A DNA stretch of 64,000 bases. Source: Luteimonas sp. RC10. Its GTDB lineage: Bacteria > Pseudomonadota > Gammaproteobacteria > Xanthomonadales > Xanthomonadaceae. A model generated the notes under the pieces. It made no database searches. It was given only the letters and a program-made list of their open reading frames with translations, and was not told where the DNA came from. Both the position numbers and the translations under genes were made by a program. The stretch is from NCBI RefSeq assembly GCF_014192745.1, contig NZ_JACHYJ010000007.1, forward strand, positions 124,001 through 188,000, in the 5' to 3' direction. This document shows, one piece after another, positions 11,660 to 20,727 of this stretch; within the stretch, counting starts at the first letter, position 1, and each line of letters begins with the position of its first letter.

Positions 11660-12535
11660 ATGCCCATGCCCTTGCGCGCACGTCTGTGTCCTGCCGTCGC
11701 GGCGCTGTGCGCCTGTCTGCTGGTGCTCAGCGGCTGCGTCACCACGACGCCCGTCCGGGGCGATGCCGACGCGCACACCCTGCTGGAGGCCGGCCAGCAA
11801 CACGCCCGGCAACAGGACTGGACCGCACTGCGCCTGTACCGGCGGGCCGCCGTGCTGCGCCCCGTCGACGACGCGGTGATGGGCGCGCAGGCGCGACTGG
11901 GACGCGCGCTGTCGACCGGCAGCCTGGCACCCTATGGCGAGCGCGACAACGGCGGGGCGCTGCGGCGGCCGCGGCCGGAACAGGGGCGTCCGTGGCTGCT
12001 GCTCGCGGCGCGCCATGGCTCGACGGCCGCGATGCGCGACCTGTGGGAGGACGCCCGCCTTCGCGGCGATGCCGTGCAGGAGGCGCGTTGGCGCATGCGC
12101 TTTGCGATGACCACGCAGAGCCTGTTCGAACGCGGCGCGCTGCGCCCGACCCAGCTGGGCGGCCTGTCCGACCCCCGCTCGCCGCCGACCGCCGCGTCGC
12201 AGGCGCGGCTCGACGCCATCGTCGCCGCGATCCGCGAGCAGGCCGCGCGCGGCGATGTCGAGGCCTGGATCGACCTCGGACTGCTGCAGACCTTCGGCAT
12301 CGGCATGCCGCGCGACCCGCAGGCCGCACTGGCGCAGTTCCAGCGCGCCGGCGATGCGGGCAGCGCCATCGGCCTGTATTTCTGCGGGCTGCTGGCGATG
12401 GAGAACGCGGTGACCGGGATCGAGCGGGCGCAGATCGAGGCCTGGTTCGCGCAGGCCCATGCGGCTGGGTTCCCCCTCGCCCGGGACGGGCTGTGGCAGG
12501 AACTGCAGGCGCCCGTCTTCAACTTCAGCAGCTGA
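11660..12535 (+). CDS. Lipoprotein with Sel1/TPR-like repeats
   Basis: A predicted 291-residue lipoprotein. The ATG at 11660 is preceded by AGGAG, and the signal peptide ends in the lipobox LVLSGC near residue 25; a longer open frame reaching back to 11534 has no signal. The mature part is helical. Residues 40-90 look like a TPR-like repeat (LEAGQQHARQQDWTALRLY). Residues 200-285 look like Sel1 repeats (AWIDLGLLQTFGIG; ALAQFQRAGDAGSAIG; EAWFAQAHAAGFPLA), which usually hold protein partners. It lies between the kinase and its presumed regulator and may be a signalling accessory or unrelated. I do not recognise a named family. Confidence 0.7.
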   Translation: MPMPLRARLCPAVAALCACLLVLSGCVTTTPVRGDADAHTLLEAGQQHARQQDWTALRLYRRAAVLRPVDDAVMGAQARLGRALSTGSLAPYGERDNGGALRRPRPEQGRPWLLLAARHGSTAAMRDLWEDARLRGDAVQEARWRMRFAMTTQSLFERGALRPTQLGGLSDPRSPPTAASQARLDAIVAAIREQAARGDVEAWIDLGLLQTFGIGMPRDPQAALAQFQRAGDAGSAIGLYFCGLLAMENAVTGIERAQIEAWFAQAHAAGFPLARDGLWQELQAPVFNFSS

Positions 12536-12609
12536 ACGCGCAACCGGCGTTGCCGACCGACGGGTGACGCTTTGGCAAGCTGCGCGTGGCGCCGTCACCG
12601 CCCTCGCGG

Positions 12610-13248
12610 TCAGCCTTCGTCTTCGGGCTCCAAGGCCTTGACCAGGACTGCGGCCTGGGTGCGGCTGTGGCATTCGAGCTTGCGCAGGATCGCGGTCACG
12701 TGGACCTTGACGGTGTTCTCGGCCAGGCCGAGCTGGTGGGCGATCTGCTTGTTGAGCAGGCCGTCGGCCAGGCACAGCAGCACCCGCACCTGCTGCGGCG
12801 TGAGCTGGGCGAGGCGGCTGGCCAGCTGGGCATCGGCCTCCGAGCGCTCGGCGGTCAGCGGCGGGAACCAACTGCCGCCGTCGAGCACCGCCGCGACCGC
12901 CTGGGCGATCGACTCGGCCGGTGCCGACTTGGAGATGAAGCCGGCGGCGCCGAACTGCTGCACCCGGCGCACGGTGCGCGGGTGGTCGTTGGACGAGATC
13001 ACCAGCACAGGCAGCTCGGGCCGCTCGCCGCGCAGCCACACCAGCGTGGACAGGCCGCGGGCGCCGGGCATCGCCAGATCGAGCAGCACCAGCTCGATCT
13101 CGGGGTGGGCCCGCAGCGCAGCCTCGACGGCCGAGGCGCTGGCGGCCTCGACCACGCGGATCTCGCCCAGGCCATCGCGCAGTGCATGCAGGACCGCGGC
13201 ACGCAGCAGCGGGTGGTCGTCGGCGACCAGAATCGTCGGAGTCTCCAT
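12610..13248 (-). CDS. NarL/LuxR-type response regulator
   Basis: A 212-residue DNA-binding response regulator. The receiver has the acidic pair Asp10/Asp11 (LVADDHP), phosphoacceptor Asp57 (LVLLDLAMPGARG), the switch Ser in VISSND and Lys107 (GFISKSAP). The LuxR-type helix-turn-helix is at about 147-200 (LTPQQVRVLLCLADG; LLNKQIAHQLGLAENTVKV). The ATG at 13248 gives the normal start just before the first beta strand; upstream in-frame residues show no similarity to anything. It faces the kinase gene across the lipoprotein gene and is divergent from the diguanylate cyclase. NahK/ErcS-type kinases commonly pair with this regulator class, so it probably receives phosphate from the kinase at 8919 (inference). 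Confidence 0.92.
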   Translation of the reverse strand: METPTILVADDHPLLRAAVLHALRDGLGEIRVVEAASASAVEAALRAHPEIELVLLDLAMPGARGLSTLVWLRGERPELPVLVISSNDHPRTVRRVQQFGAAGFISKSAPAESIAQAVAAVLDGGSWFPPLTAERSEADAQLASRLAQLTPQQVRVLLCLADGLLNKQIAHQLGLAENTVKVHVTAILRKLECHSRTQAAVLVKALEPEDEG

Positions 13249-13334
13249 TGTCACAGTCTGGCATGCCCATCGGCGGGCGCTTTCGAAGGCACAATGGTTG
13301 ATCGGGACGATCGGGAGCCGGAGCCACCATCGAG

Positions 13335-16300
13335 GTGCATACCGTCGCGCACATCCTTCGCGCGCACAGGCGCCGCCGTTGCCGTGGCGCACTGCTCGCG
13401 CTGCTCGCCGCGCTGGCGCCTGCGGGCGTCTGTGCGCAGGCGCCGGGCGAGGCGCCCCCGCTGAGCCTGGAGATCTACGGCCTCGATGAAGGGCTGTCGC
13501 AGCTGACGGTCTCGTCGATGAGCGGCGACGACCAGGGCTTTCTGTGGGTCGCCACCCAGGACGGCCTCAACCGGTTCGATGGGCATCGCTTCCGCACCTA
13601 CCGGACCGACGACACGCCCGGCGAGGCGGGTCTGGCGAGCAGCGGCATCGACAGCCTGGCGTTCGAGGCGTCCACCACCCGGATGTGGCTGGGCACCGAC
13701 GACGCCGGCGTGGAGGTGGTGCATCTGCCGACCTGGACGCGGCGACGGGTGGATGTCGATGCGGGCCTGTCGCACACGCGCGTCACCGAGATCCTGCTCG
13801 ACCCCGACGGCGGCGCGTGGGTGGGCACCGAGGCCGGGGTCGACCATGTCGACGCGGCGGTCGCCAAGGTCCGGCCGCTGGGCGCGACCGGGGAGATCGT
13901 GGGCCTGGTCTGGGCGGAAAGCCGCGGGCAGCCGGTCGCGCTGGACACCGCCTGCAGGCTGTGGGCGGTCGCCGATACCGGGCTCGAGGCGCTGCCGTCG
14001 CCGCCAGGCGCGCGCCGCTGCCTGGCGCTGCAGGCCGGCGCCGAGGGGCTGTGGATCGCCTCCGATGCCGGCCTGCACCGGCTGGACCTGGGCGGTGCGG
14101 TCCTGCGCCATTGGCCGATGACCGCGCTGGGCGCCAGCACCGCGCGGCCCACGGCGATGATCCGGCTCGGCGATGGCCGGTTGCTGGTCGGCTTCGCCGA
14201 TGGCGGGGTGGTGCAGCTCGCGCCCGGCAGCGACCGCCCGCAGCCGCTGCGCTTCGACCAACCGCCGCGCAGTGCGATCACCCGCTTCCATGAGGGGCGG
14301 TCCGGCGCCTTGTGGATCGGGACCTACACCTCGGGCCTGTACCGGGCGCGGCCGCTGTCGTCGGTGATCCGCCAGGACGGCGCCGGCGTCGGCGACATGC
14401 GCGACTGGCCGAGCCCGAGCGTGCGTGCGATCGCACGCGACGGGGCGCGGATGCTGGTCGGCACCGATGCCGGGCTGCACCTGCGCGATGGCGCCGGGCC
14501 GTGGCGCACGATCCCGGCGCTGGCGACCGATTCGGTGCGCGCCCTCGCCGCCGACGGGGCCGGCGGCTGGTGGGTCGGCACGCTGTCCGGGCTGTACCGG
14601 CTGCACCGCGATGACCGCATCGTGCCGGTCGCCGGCCTGCGCGATCCGCGCATCGATGCGCTGCTGCGCCAGGGCGACACGCTGTGGGTCGGCACCCGCG
14701 GCGGGCTGCAGCGTTTCGAGCGCGGCCAGGCGGTGGCCGACCCGCGCGCGGCGGCGATCGACGGCAGCGTGGTCACCCGGCTGTATCCCGACATCGACGG
14801 CAGTCTGCTGGTGGGCACCAGCACGCGCGGGCTGTGGCGGCTGCGCGGCGATACGTTCGCGCGACTGACGCCCACCGGCGCCGGCCTGCACCGCGCGGTG
14901 TGGGCGATCCATGGCGATGCCCGCGCAATCTGGGCCGGCACCTTCGGCGGCGGCCTGTACCGCATCGACCGCGCGAGCGGCGAGTCGACCGTGCTGACCG
15001 ACCGCGATGGGCTGACCAACAACGTCGTCTACCGGATCCTGCCCGACCCGGGCGGGCGGCTTTGGGTGAGCACGAATCTTGGCCTGAGCGTGGTCGACCA
15101 CGACAACGGCATCGTGCAGAACCTGGGCCGGCGCGACGGCCTGCGCAACCAGGAATACAACAGCGGCTCGGCGTTCCAGGACGCGGACGGGCTGCTGTAT
15201 TTCGGCGGCACACTGGGGCTGGACGTGATCGCGCCGATGCAGCTGCCGTGGCGCAGCGCACCGGCGCGCCCGGTGCTTACCGGCCTGCAGTTGCTCAGCC
15301 GGCGCAGCGACCTGGAGGCGCGTCGCGCCGGCGAGACCGACATCGTCTACGCGACCCGGATCACGCTCGACGACGAGGACGACGTGTTCACCATCGGCAT
15401 GACCGCGATCGACTTCCTCGCCCCTGGCGCGGCGCAGCTGCGTTACCGGGTCGACGGCCTGCATGCGGGCTGGCTGTATCCGCACCAGGCGCGCACCGAG
15501 GTCTCGCTCAACCACCTGCCCGCCGGGCGCTATCGACTGGAGGTGCAGGCGGCCGGCCGCGACGGCACGTTCGGCCCGTCGCGGGTGCTGGAGATGACCA
15601 TGCCGCCGCCGCCCTGGCGCCATCCGCTGGCCTACGCCGGCTACGTGCTGCTGGCCGTCTGTGCGCTGGCGCTGTTCGTCTGGCGCGCGCGACGGGCGGT
15701 GCATCGCGAGCGCGAACGCGCGGCACTGCTCGACCGCACGATCGCCGAGCGCACTGCCCAGCTCGAACAGGCCAATCGGCGACTGCAGTTGAGCAACGCG
15801 CAACTCGACGCGGCGACCCGGCTCGATCCGCTGACCCGCCTGGCCAATCGGCGCGAGCTGCAGGACTGGCTGGCGCGGGCGTCGCAGCGTGTGTCGACGC
15901 CGGCCACCGCGGAGGCGACGCAGACCGCGTTGTACTTCTTCATGCTCGACATCGACGCGTTCAAGCGCATCAATGACACCCGCGGCCACCAGGCCGGCGA
16001 CGCGGTGCTCGTGCAGTTCGCGCAGCGGCTGCGCGGCCTGTGCCGCAGCGACGACCTGCTGGTGCGCTGGGGCGGCGAGGAGTTCCTGCTGGTCGCCCCG
16101 CTCGACGGCCCCGAGGCGGCAGCCCGGCTGGCCGAGCGCATCCGCGACACCGTCGCCGCCGAGCCGGTGACGCTGGCCCACGGTGCGCCGCTGCCGCTGA
16201 CCTGCTCGATCGGCTTCGCGCCCTGGCCGTTCGCATCCGCCTGGCCGACGCTCGGCGACTGGCAGCAGACCAGCGCGCTGGCCGATCGCTGCCTGTACGC

Positions 16301-16463
16301 AGCCAAGGCCGCCGGGCGCGATGCCTGGGTCGGTCTGGTACCGACTCCCACACCCCGCCGGCACCAGTTGCATGCGCTGTTCGCCGGCGCCGACCCGGCC
16401 GACCTGGGCGAGAGCGTGCGCTGCCTGTACTCGACCGCCGCGCCGCCGACCTTCGGGCTGTGA
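13335..16463 (+). CDS. Two-component-propeller diguanylate cyclase
   Basis: A 1042-residue membrane protein that should make cyclic di-GMP. The GTG start opens a signal peptide (LLALLAALAPAGVCAQ). Residues 45-680 carry repeats of the two-component regulator propeller type (GFLWVATQDGLNRFDG; GALWIGTYTSGLYR; RLWVSTNLGLSVV), forming a periplasmic double propeller. About 690-755 is a Y_Y_Y domain (YRVDGLHAGW; LPAGRYRLEVQA), and a single helix lies near 768-786. After a short coiled coil comes a GGDEF domain with active site WGGEEF (near 913) and an intact product-inhibition site RSDD five residues before it. The ligand is unknown; in HTCS relatives of this architecture, propellers sense carbohydrate fragments. 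It is divergent from the response regulator gene, 86 bases apart. Confidence 0.9.
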   Translation: MHTVAHILRAHRRRRCRGALLALLAALAPAGVCAQAPGEAPPLSLEIYGLDEGLSQLTVSSMSGDDQGFLWVATQDGLNRFDGHRFRTYRTDDTPGEAGLASSGIDSLAFEASTTRMWLGTDDAGVEVVHLPTWTRRRVDVDAGLSHTRVTEILLDPDGGAWVGTEAGVDHVDAAVAKVRPLGATGEIVGLVWAESRGQPVALDTACRLWAVADTGLEALPSPPGARRCLALQAGAEGLWIASDAGLHRLDLGGAVLRHWPMTALGASTARPTAMIRLGDGRLLVGFADGGVVQLAPGSDRPQPLRFDQPPRSAITRFHEGRSGALWIGTYTSGLYRARPLSSVIRQDGAGVGDMRDWPSPSVRAIARDGARMLVGTDAGLHLRDGAGPWRTIPALATDSVRALAADGAGGWWVGTLSGLYRLHRDDRIVPVAGLRDPRIDALLRQGDTLWVGTRGGLQRFERGQAVADPRAAAIDGSVVTRLYPDIDGSLLVGTSTRGLWRLRGDTFARLTPTGAGLHRAVWAIHGDARAIWAGTFGGGLYRIDRASGESTVLTDRDGLTNNVVYRILPDPGGRLWVSTNLGLSVVDHDNGIVQNLGRRDGLRNQEYNSGSAFQDADGLLYFGGTLGLDVIAPMQLPWRSAPARPVLTGLQLLSRRSDLEARRAGETDIVYATRITLDDEDDVFTIGMTAIDFLAPGAAQLRYRVDGLHAGWLYPHQARTEVSLNHLPAGRYRLEVQAAGRDGTFGPSRVLEMTMPPPPWRHPLAYAGYVLLAVCALALFVWRARRAVHRERERAALLDRTIAERTAQLEQANRRLQLSNAQLDAATRLDPLTRLANRRELQDWLARASQRVSTPATAEATQTALYFFMLDIDAFKRINDTRGHQAGDAVLVQFAQRLRGLCRSDDLLVRWGGEEFLLVAPLDGPEAAARLAERIRDTVAAEPVTLAHGAPLPLTCSIGFAPWPFASAWPTLGDWQQTSALADRCLYAAKAAGRDAWVGLVPTPTPRRHQLHALFAGADPADLGESVRCLYSTAAPPTFGL

Positions 16464-16467
16464 GCGG

Positions 16468-17694
16468 CTAGAGCCGGTCGAGCCGGATGCGGTTGGCGAA
16501 CAGCGAGAACGCGAGCATGCCCGCCAGCCCGCCGGCGCGCGCCAGCCACGGCGGCAGCCAGCGCGGCGGCTGCAGCGTGCCGTCGTCGAACAACGACGCG
16601 AACCGGTGCACATCGTCCAGGGTCATCTTGCCGGCGAACAACTGCCGGCACAGCGGCAATCGGCGCTGCGCCAGCGCCTGGCGGAAGAAGGTGTGCACAT
16701 CGATCAAGCCGCGCAGATATACCGTGTCCTTGGTGAAGGCATGGCCACCGCCGAGCGGCACGCCGCGGAACACCCGCTGCGCCGAAGCGAAGCTCTCGGC
16801 CGGCGCTTGTCCGGCGGCGTGGAAATAGTCGAATACCTGCAGAAAGTCGGCCCCGTCCAGCGCACGCGCGATCGCCTCGGTGCGCAGGCTGACCCGCTTC
16901 ATGCGGGCGATGTCGAGGCTGCCGGTGATCTGCTCGGCGAACACCGCCAGCCCTTCCTGCGTGGCGGTGGTGCGCGGCGCGGCCATCGCCAGGCTCGGCA
17001 GCACCGGCTGCGCGCGGCCGTTGAGCGCGGTCAGCGAATGCACGAAGGCTTCGTGCTGCAGCAGTTGCGCACGGTCGTGCGGCGAGTAGCGCGCATCGGC
17101 GCGCAGCCGCAGGCGATAGGCGCCGGCGGCGGCCTTGGCGATGAGCCCGGCATCGAGTGCGACCTCGACCACGCGTGTGCCGAAGTACCCGTCCAGATCG
17201 CCCTGGAGCTGCGCCTGCAGCGTCGCGGCATCGACCGTCGGGTCGTCGGCCTCGCCGAGCAGGGCCGGATCGTAGGCCTCGGCGATCTGGAGAAAATGCC
17301 GCGCCGCATCGCAGGTCGTCAGCGCCCCGCCCGGCAACGGTGCGTCGGGGCGCCCGTAGAGCGCGACCGCGTGCGCGGTGACCGCGCCGGTACCCAGCGT
17401 CTCGAGCAGGCGCGCGGCCACCTCCCAGGCCTGCGCCGATTCGACCAGATACGCGCCCAGCGGATGCTGCGCATCGGCCGCGGCCGCGACCGCGGCCAAC
17501 TCGCGCCGCGCCTCGGTGAAGTCGAGCGTGGGATAGACGACCTCCGGCATCTCGCGACGCCCGGCCGCGAACGCCGCAAGAAACCGCTGCTGCGTCTGCG
17601 GCGCCCAACTCGCCAGCCCGAGCAAGCGGATCCCACGCGCAGCGGCGACCATGCGCGCATCGAGCGCAGCGTGATGGGCGATCGCATCGGGCAT
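16468..17694 (-). CDS. QEGLA-motif protein (DUF1704), putative HExxxH metallopeptidase
   Basis: A 408-residue protein of the family annotated as flavohemoglobin expression-modulating QEGLA motif protein (DUF1704, PF08014). The start at 17694 has AGGAG at proper distance. Two blocks stand out: HEAFVH (His214, Glu215, His219) and ATQEGLAVFAEQ (Glu247). Eukaryotic members of this fold (MATCAP, vasohibin-like tyrosine carboxypeptidases) use an HExxxH site plus a distal Glu, so a zinc peptidase or amidase activity is plausible. The physiological substrate in bacteria is unknown. The C-terminal 25 residues are hydrophobic (LARAGGLAGMLAFSLFANRI) and may be a membrane anchor. It converges with the cyclase gene at a five-base gap; repeat array 2 lies on its 5' side. 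Confidence 0.85.
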   Translation of the reverse strand: MPDAIAHHAALDARMVAAARGIRLLGLASWAPQTQQRFLAAFAAGRREMPEVVYPTLDFTEARRELAAVAAAADAQHPLGAYLVESAQAWEVAARLLETLGTGAVTAHAVALYGRPDAPLPGGALTTCDAARHFLQIAEAYDPALLGEADDPTVDAATLQAQLQGDLDGYFGTRVVEVALDAGLIAKAAAGAYRLRLRADARYSPHDRAQLLQHEAFVHSLTALNGRAQPVLPSLAMAAPRTTATQEGLAVFAEQITGSLDIARMKRVSLRTEAIARALDGADFLQVFDYFHAAGQAPAESFASAQRVFRGVPLGGGHAFTKDTVYLRGLIDVHTFFRQALAQRRLPLCRQLFAGKMTLDDVHRFASLFDDGTLQPPRWLPPWLARAGGLAGMLAFSLFANRIRLDRL

Positions 17695-17759
17695 CGGCAG
17701 CTCCTGGTCGCGGCGCGGCCACTGTAGCAACGCCGCGTCGTCGACTCCCGGCGCCCGCA

Positions 17760-18185
17760 TTCCTACCTCCCCGCCTGCGGGGCGAGGTCGACGCGCGCAG
17801 CGCGGCGGGTGGGGGCGGGGCTGTCCCGACATCCAAACGACGCGCCCTCGCGGCCAAGCGCCCCCCACCCCAGCCCTCCCCCGCACGCGGGGGAGGGAGC
17901 TAGATGCTGCAGCGCTGCAGTGCCGAAGACCGCGACTACCTCCCCCGCCTGCGGGGCGAGGTCGACGCGCGCAGCGCGGCGGGTGGGGGCTGGGGCTTTC
18001 CCGAGCTCCAAACGACGCGCCCTCGCGGCCGAGCGCCCCCCCACCCCAGCCCTCCCCCGCACGCGGGGGAGGGAGCGCAGCGTTGCAGTGCCAAAGATCG
18101 CGACACCTTCCCGCACGCGGGGAGGAGCACAGTGCTGCGGCACCAAAGATCGCGACACCTCCCGCATGCGCGGAGGGAGTGCGCG
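17760..18185. repeat. Palindromic repeat array 2 (inverted orientation)
   Basis: This region holds most of the 533 bases between the QEGLA gene and rsgA. It carries two A modules in the opposite orientation to array 1 (about 17763-17820 and 17938-17997), each read as a CCTCCCCGC / GCGGGGCGAGG hairpin followed by CGCGCAGCGCGGCGGG. They alternate with B-like modules containing CCCTCCCCCGC / GCGGGGGAGGG (about 17874-17898 and 18049-18074). Two decayed copies follow at 18105-18180. Stem 1 is one base pair short of perfect here, unlike arrays 1 and 3. No gene is supported in it. Confidence 0.85.
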
Positions 18186-18227
18186 CCGTAGCGTCGGGAG
18201 CACAGCGCCGCAGCGCGCGCGCAAGTC

Positions 18228-19313
18228 TCAGCGGCGGCCGGGCCGTCGTCCGGTGGGGCGGGCGTCGTCCTGGCGGGCGGCCAGGCGGTCGGCGCGGCGG
18301 GCGGTGGCGGCGTCGCGTTCGTCGCGCAGCTTGAGGTAGTTCGCCAGCCGCTGTGCGGTCAGGGTGCCGGCTTCGACCGCGGCGCGTACGGCGCAGCCGG
18401 GCTCGCGTTCGTGCCGGCAGTCGCGGAAGCGGCAGTCGGCGGCCAGGGCTTCGATGTCGGCGAAGCCGCCTTCGGCAAGGTCTTCTTCGCCGGTCGGCTT
18501 GAGCTCGCGCATGCCCGGGGTGTCGATCAGGCAGGCGCCGGCCGGCAGCGGGATCAGCGCGCGGTGGGTGGTCGTGTGGCGGCCGCGGTCGTCGCTGTCG
18601 CGCACCGCGCCGGTGCGCATGTGTTCTCGGCCGAGCAAGGTGTTGGTCAGCGTCGACTTGCCGGCGCCCGAGCTGCCGACCAGCACTGCGGTGGTGCCCG
18701 GCCCGAGCCAGGGGTGCAGGGCGGCGACGCTGTCGGGGTCGCGGGCGTTGACCGCCAGCACCGCGACGCCGAGCGCGGCGATCTCGGCCAGCGCGGCGCG
18801 CGCGGCCTGGGGGTCGGCGCTGTCGCGGTCGGCCTTGGTCAGCACGACGACCGGCGTGCCGCCGCCCTGCACCAGCAGCAGGTAGCGTTCGATGCGGCGC
18901 GGGTTGAAGTCGGCATCGAGGCCGCAGACCACGAGCACGGTGTCGATGTTGGCCGCGATCAATTGCTGGCGGTAATGCTCGCCGGCCGCCGCGCGCTTGA
19001 TCGCGCTGCGCCGGGGGAGCATCGCGACGATGCGACGTTCGTCCTCGACCAGCACCCAGTCGCCGACCGCGGCTCGGTCCTCCGGGGCCATCGTGCCCTT
19101 GCGGTAGCCGCTGCGGCGCAGCCAGTCGGGCAGCGACTCGACCGACAGTGCTTCGCCGGGCGCACCGGCGACCAGGTAGCCGGAGCGGTGTTGCTCGACC
19201 ACGCGCCGGGGGTGCGCCTGCGGGTGGGCGGCCATCGTCTCGGCCCAGGGGCCGGACGGGGGGCCGTCGAATGGCCAGCCGATCGCGCGCAGCGCGGGGT
19301 CGGGGGCGGTCAA
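18228..19313 (-). CDS. rsgA: Ribosome small-subunit GTPase RsgA
   Basis: This is a 361-residue late-stage 30S assembly GTPase. The circularly permuted GTPase order is visible: G4 (VVLTKADRD) precedes G1 (VLVGSSGAGKST) and G3 (LIDTPGMREL). After the GTPase comes the zinc knuckle CRFRDCRHEREPGC that binds the 30S subunit in this family. An OB-fold precedes it (GYLVAGAPGEALSV; AVGDWVLVED). The tail is Arg-rich (GRRPGRR). The start used is TTG at 19313; an in-frame ATG at residue 27 is the alternative. It is a single gene, divergent from the aminotransferase, with repeat array 2 directly behind it. Confidence 0.93.
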   Translation of the reverse strand: MTAPDPALRAIGWPFDGPPSGPWAETMAAHPQAHPRRVVEQHRSGYLVAGAPGEALSVESLPDWLRRSGYRKGTMAPEDRAAVGDWVLVEDERRIVAMLPRRSAIKRAAAGEHYRQQLIAANIDTVLVVCGLDADFNPRRIERYLLLVQGGGTPVVVLTKADRDSADPQAARAALAEIAALGVAVLAVNARDPDSVAALHPWLGPGTTAVLVGSSGAGKSTLTNTLLGREHMRTGAVRDSDDRGRHTTTHRALIPLPAGACLIDTPGMRELKPTGEEDLAEGGFADIEALAADCRFRDCRHEREPGCAVRAAVEAGTLTAQRLANYLKLRDERDAATARRADRLAARQDDARPTGRRPGRR

Positions 19314-19426
19314 GCGGTCGGCGGGACAGTCGGCATGCGGCGAATTCTACGGGGACCGCGCCAAGGCGCGCACGGCGGCGGGCATGACCATTCGTCGGCC
19401 CGGCCGCATTCATGCATCTTTTGGGC

Positions 19427-19432
19427 TAGCAT
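19427..19432 (+). promoter_or_regulatory. Candidate -10 box of the aminotransferase operon
   Basis: TAGCAT in the context GGGCTAGCATCGGG lies 33 bases before the ATG at 19465 and resembles the -10 boxes before the kinase, porin and slt genes. The -35 region is not clear. Confidence 0.35.
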
Positions 19433-19464
19433 CGGGCGACCCTCCCCGCGCAGAGCGCCGCCTG

Positions 19465-20727
19465 ATGTCCGCCCCCCTCAAAACCCGCGAACGCCTGTCC
19501 GAAGTGCGCTACGAAATCCGCGGCGAGCTGGCCCGGCGAGCGCGCGAGCTGGAGGCTCAGGGGCGCACGCTGATCAAGCTCAACATCGGCAATCCCGGCG
19601 CCTTCGGCTTCCGCGCCCCCGAGCACCTGCAGCGCGCGATCGCGGGGCGCATCCACGACACCGATCCCTATACCCACCAGCAGGGCCTGCCGGTCGCGCG
19701 CGAGGCGATCGCCGCCCACCATGCCGCGCGCGGCGCGCATGCGGTCTCGCCCGAGCGTGTGTTCGTCGGCAACGGCGTCAGCGAGCTGATCGACATCGCG
19801 CTGCGCGCGCTGCTCAATCCCGGCGACGAAGTGCTGGTGCCCTCGCCCGACTATCCGCTGTGGTCGGCGGCGACGATCCTCAACGACGGTCGGCCGGTGT
19901 TCTATCAGTGCAAGGCCGAGCACGGCTTTTTGCCCGACCCCGACGCGCTCGAGGCCCTGGTGTCGCCGCGCACGCGCGCGATCGTGCTGATCAACCCGAA
20001 CAACCCGACCGGTGCGGTCTACCCGCGCGCGCTGCTCGAGCGCATCGTCGCCATCGCCCAGCGCCACGGCCTGCTGCTGCTGTGCGACGAGATCTACGAC
20101 GCCATCACCTACGACGGCGCGGTGTTCGAGCCGCTCGCGCCGATCGCAGGCGACGTGCCCTGCGTGTCGTTCGGCGGGCTGTCGAAGGTCCACCGCGCCT
20201 GCGGCTGGCGCGTGGGCTGGGCCGTGCTGTCGGGCGATGAGGCGCGCAGCCGCGAGTTCCGCAATGCGATGGACCTGCTCGGCGCGCTGCGCCTGTGCGC
20301 GAATGTGCCCGGGCAGTTCGCGATCGAAGCCGCGCTGACCGGCATCGACACGATCGGCGCGCTGTGCGCGCCGGGCGGACGGCTGTACGAGGCGCGCCGC
20401 GCGGTGATCGAGGCCTGCGCGGCGAGCCGTTATCTGCAACTGGTCGAGCCGGCCGGCGCGCTGTACGCGTTTCCCGGCATCGCGCCCGAATACGCGCAGG
20501 GCTTCGACGACCATGCGTTCGCGCTGGAACTGATGGACGCCGAGGGCGTGCTGGTGGTACCGGGCAACAGCTTCAACGTGCCCTATCGCAATCATTTCCG
20601 CGTGACCCTGCTGCCCGAGCCGGCGCAGTTGCGCGAGGTGTTCTCGCGCATCGAGCGGGTGCTCGATCGCCAGATCACCGACGCGCGCAAGGTCGTGCCG
20701 CTGGTGCCGCGCGCGGTCAATGGCTGA
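19465..20727 (+). CDS. alaA: PLP-dependent aminotransferase, alanine transaminase AlaA type
   Basis: A 420-residue cytoplasmic class I/II aminotransferase, probably interconverting pyruvate/glutamate with alanine/2-oxoglutarate. The Schiff-base Lys is in GGLSKVHRACGWRVGW, which also holds the conserved Arg and the Arg-x-Gly-W motif of AlaA. Cofactor-binding motifs VGNGVSELID, SPDYPLWSA, NPNNPTGAVY and LCDEIYDAITYDG are all present, as is the substrate-binding Arg (NHFRVTLLP). The ATG at 19465 lines up with the E. coli AlaA start; further upstream the frame stays open but is unlike the family. Its last eight bases overlap the SGNH hydrolase gene, starting a chain of four overlapping genes. Confidence 0.9.
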   Translation: MSAPLKTRERLSEVRYEIRGELARRARELEAQGRTLIKLNIGNPGAFGFRAPEHLQRAIAGRIHDTDPYTHQQGLPVAREAIAAHHAARGAHAVSPERVFVGNGVSELIDIALRALLNPGDEVLVPSPDYPLWSAATILNDGRPVFYQCKAEHGFLPDPDALEALVSPRTRAIVLINPNNPTGAVYPRALLERIVAIAQRHGLLLLCDEIYDAITYDGAVFEPLAPIAGDVPCVSFGGLSKVHRACGWRVGWAVLSGDEARSREFRNAMDLLGALRLCANVPGQFAIEAALTGIDTIGALCAPGGRLYEARRAVIEACAASRYLQLVEPAGALYAFPGIAPEYAQGFDDHAFALELMDAEGVLVVPGNSFNVPYRNHFRVTLLPEPAQLREVFSRIERVLDRQITDARKVVPLVPRAVNG

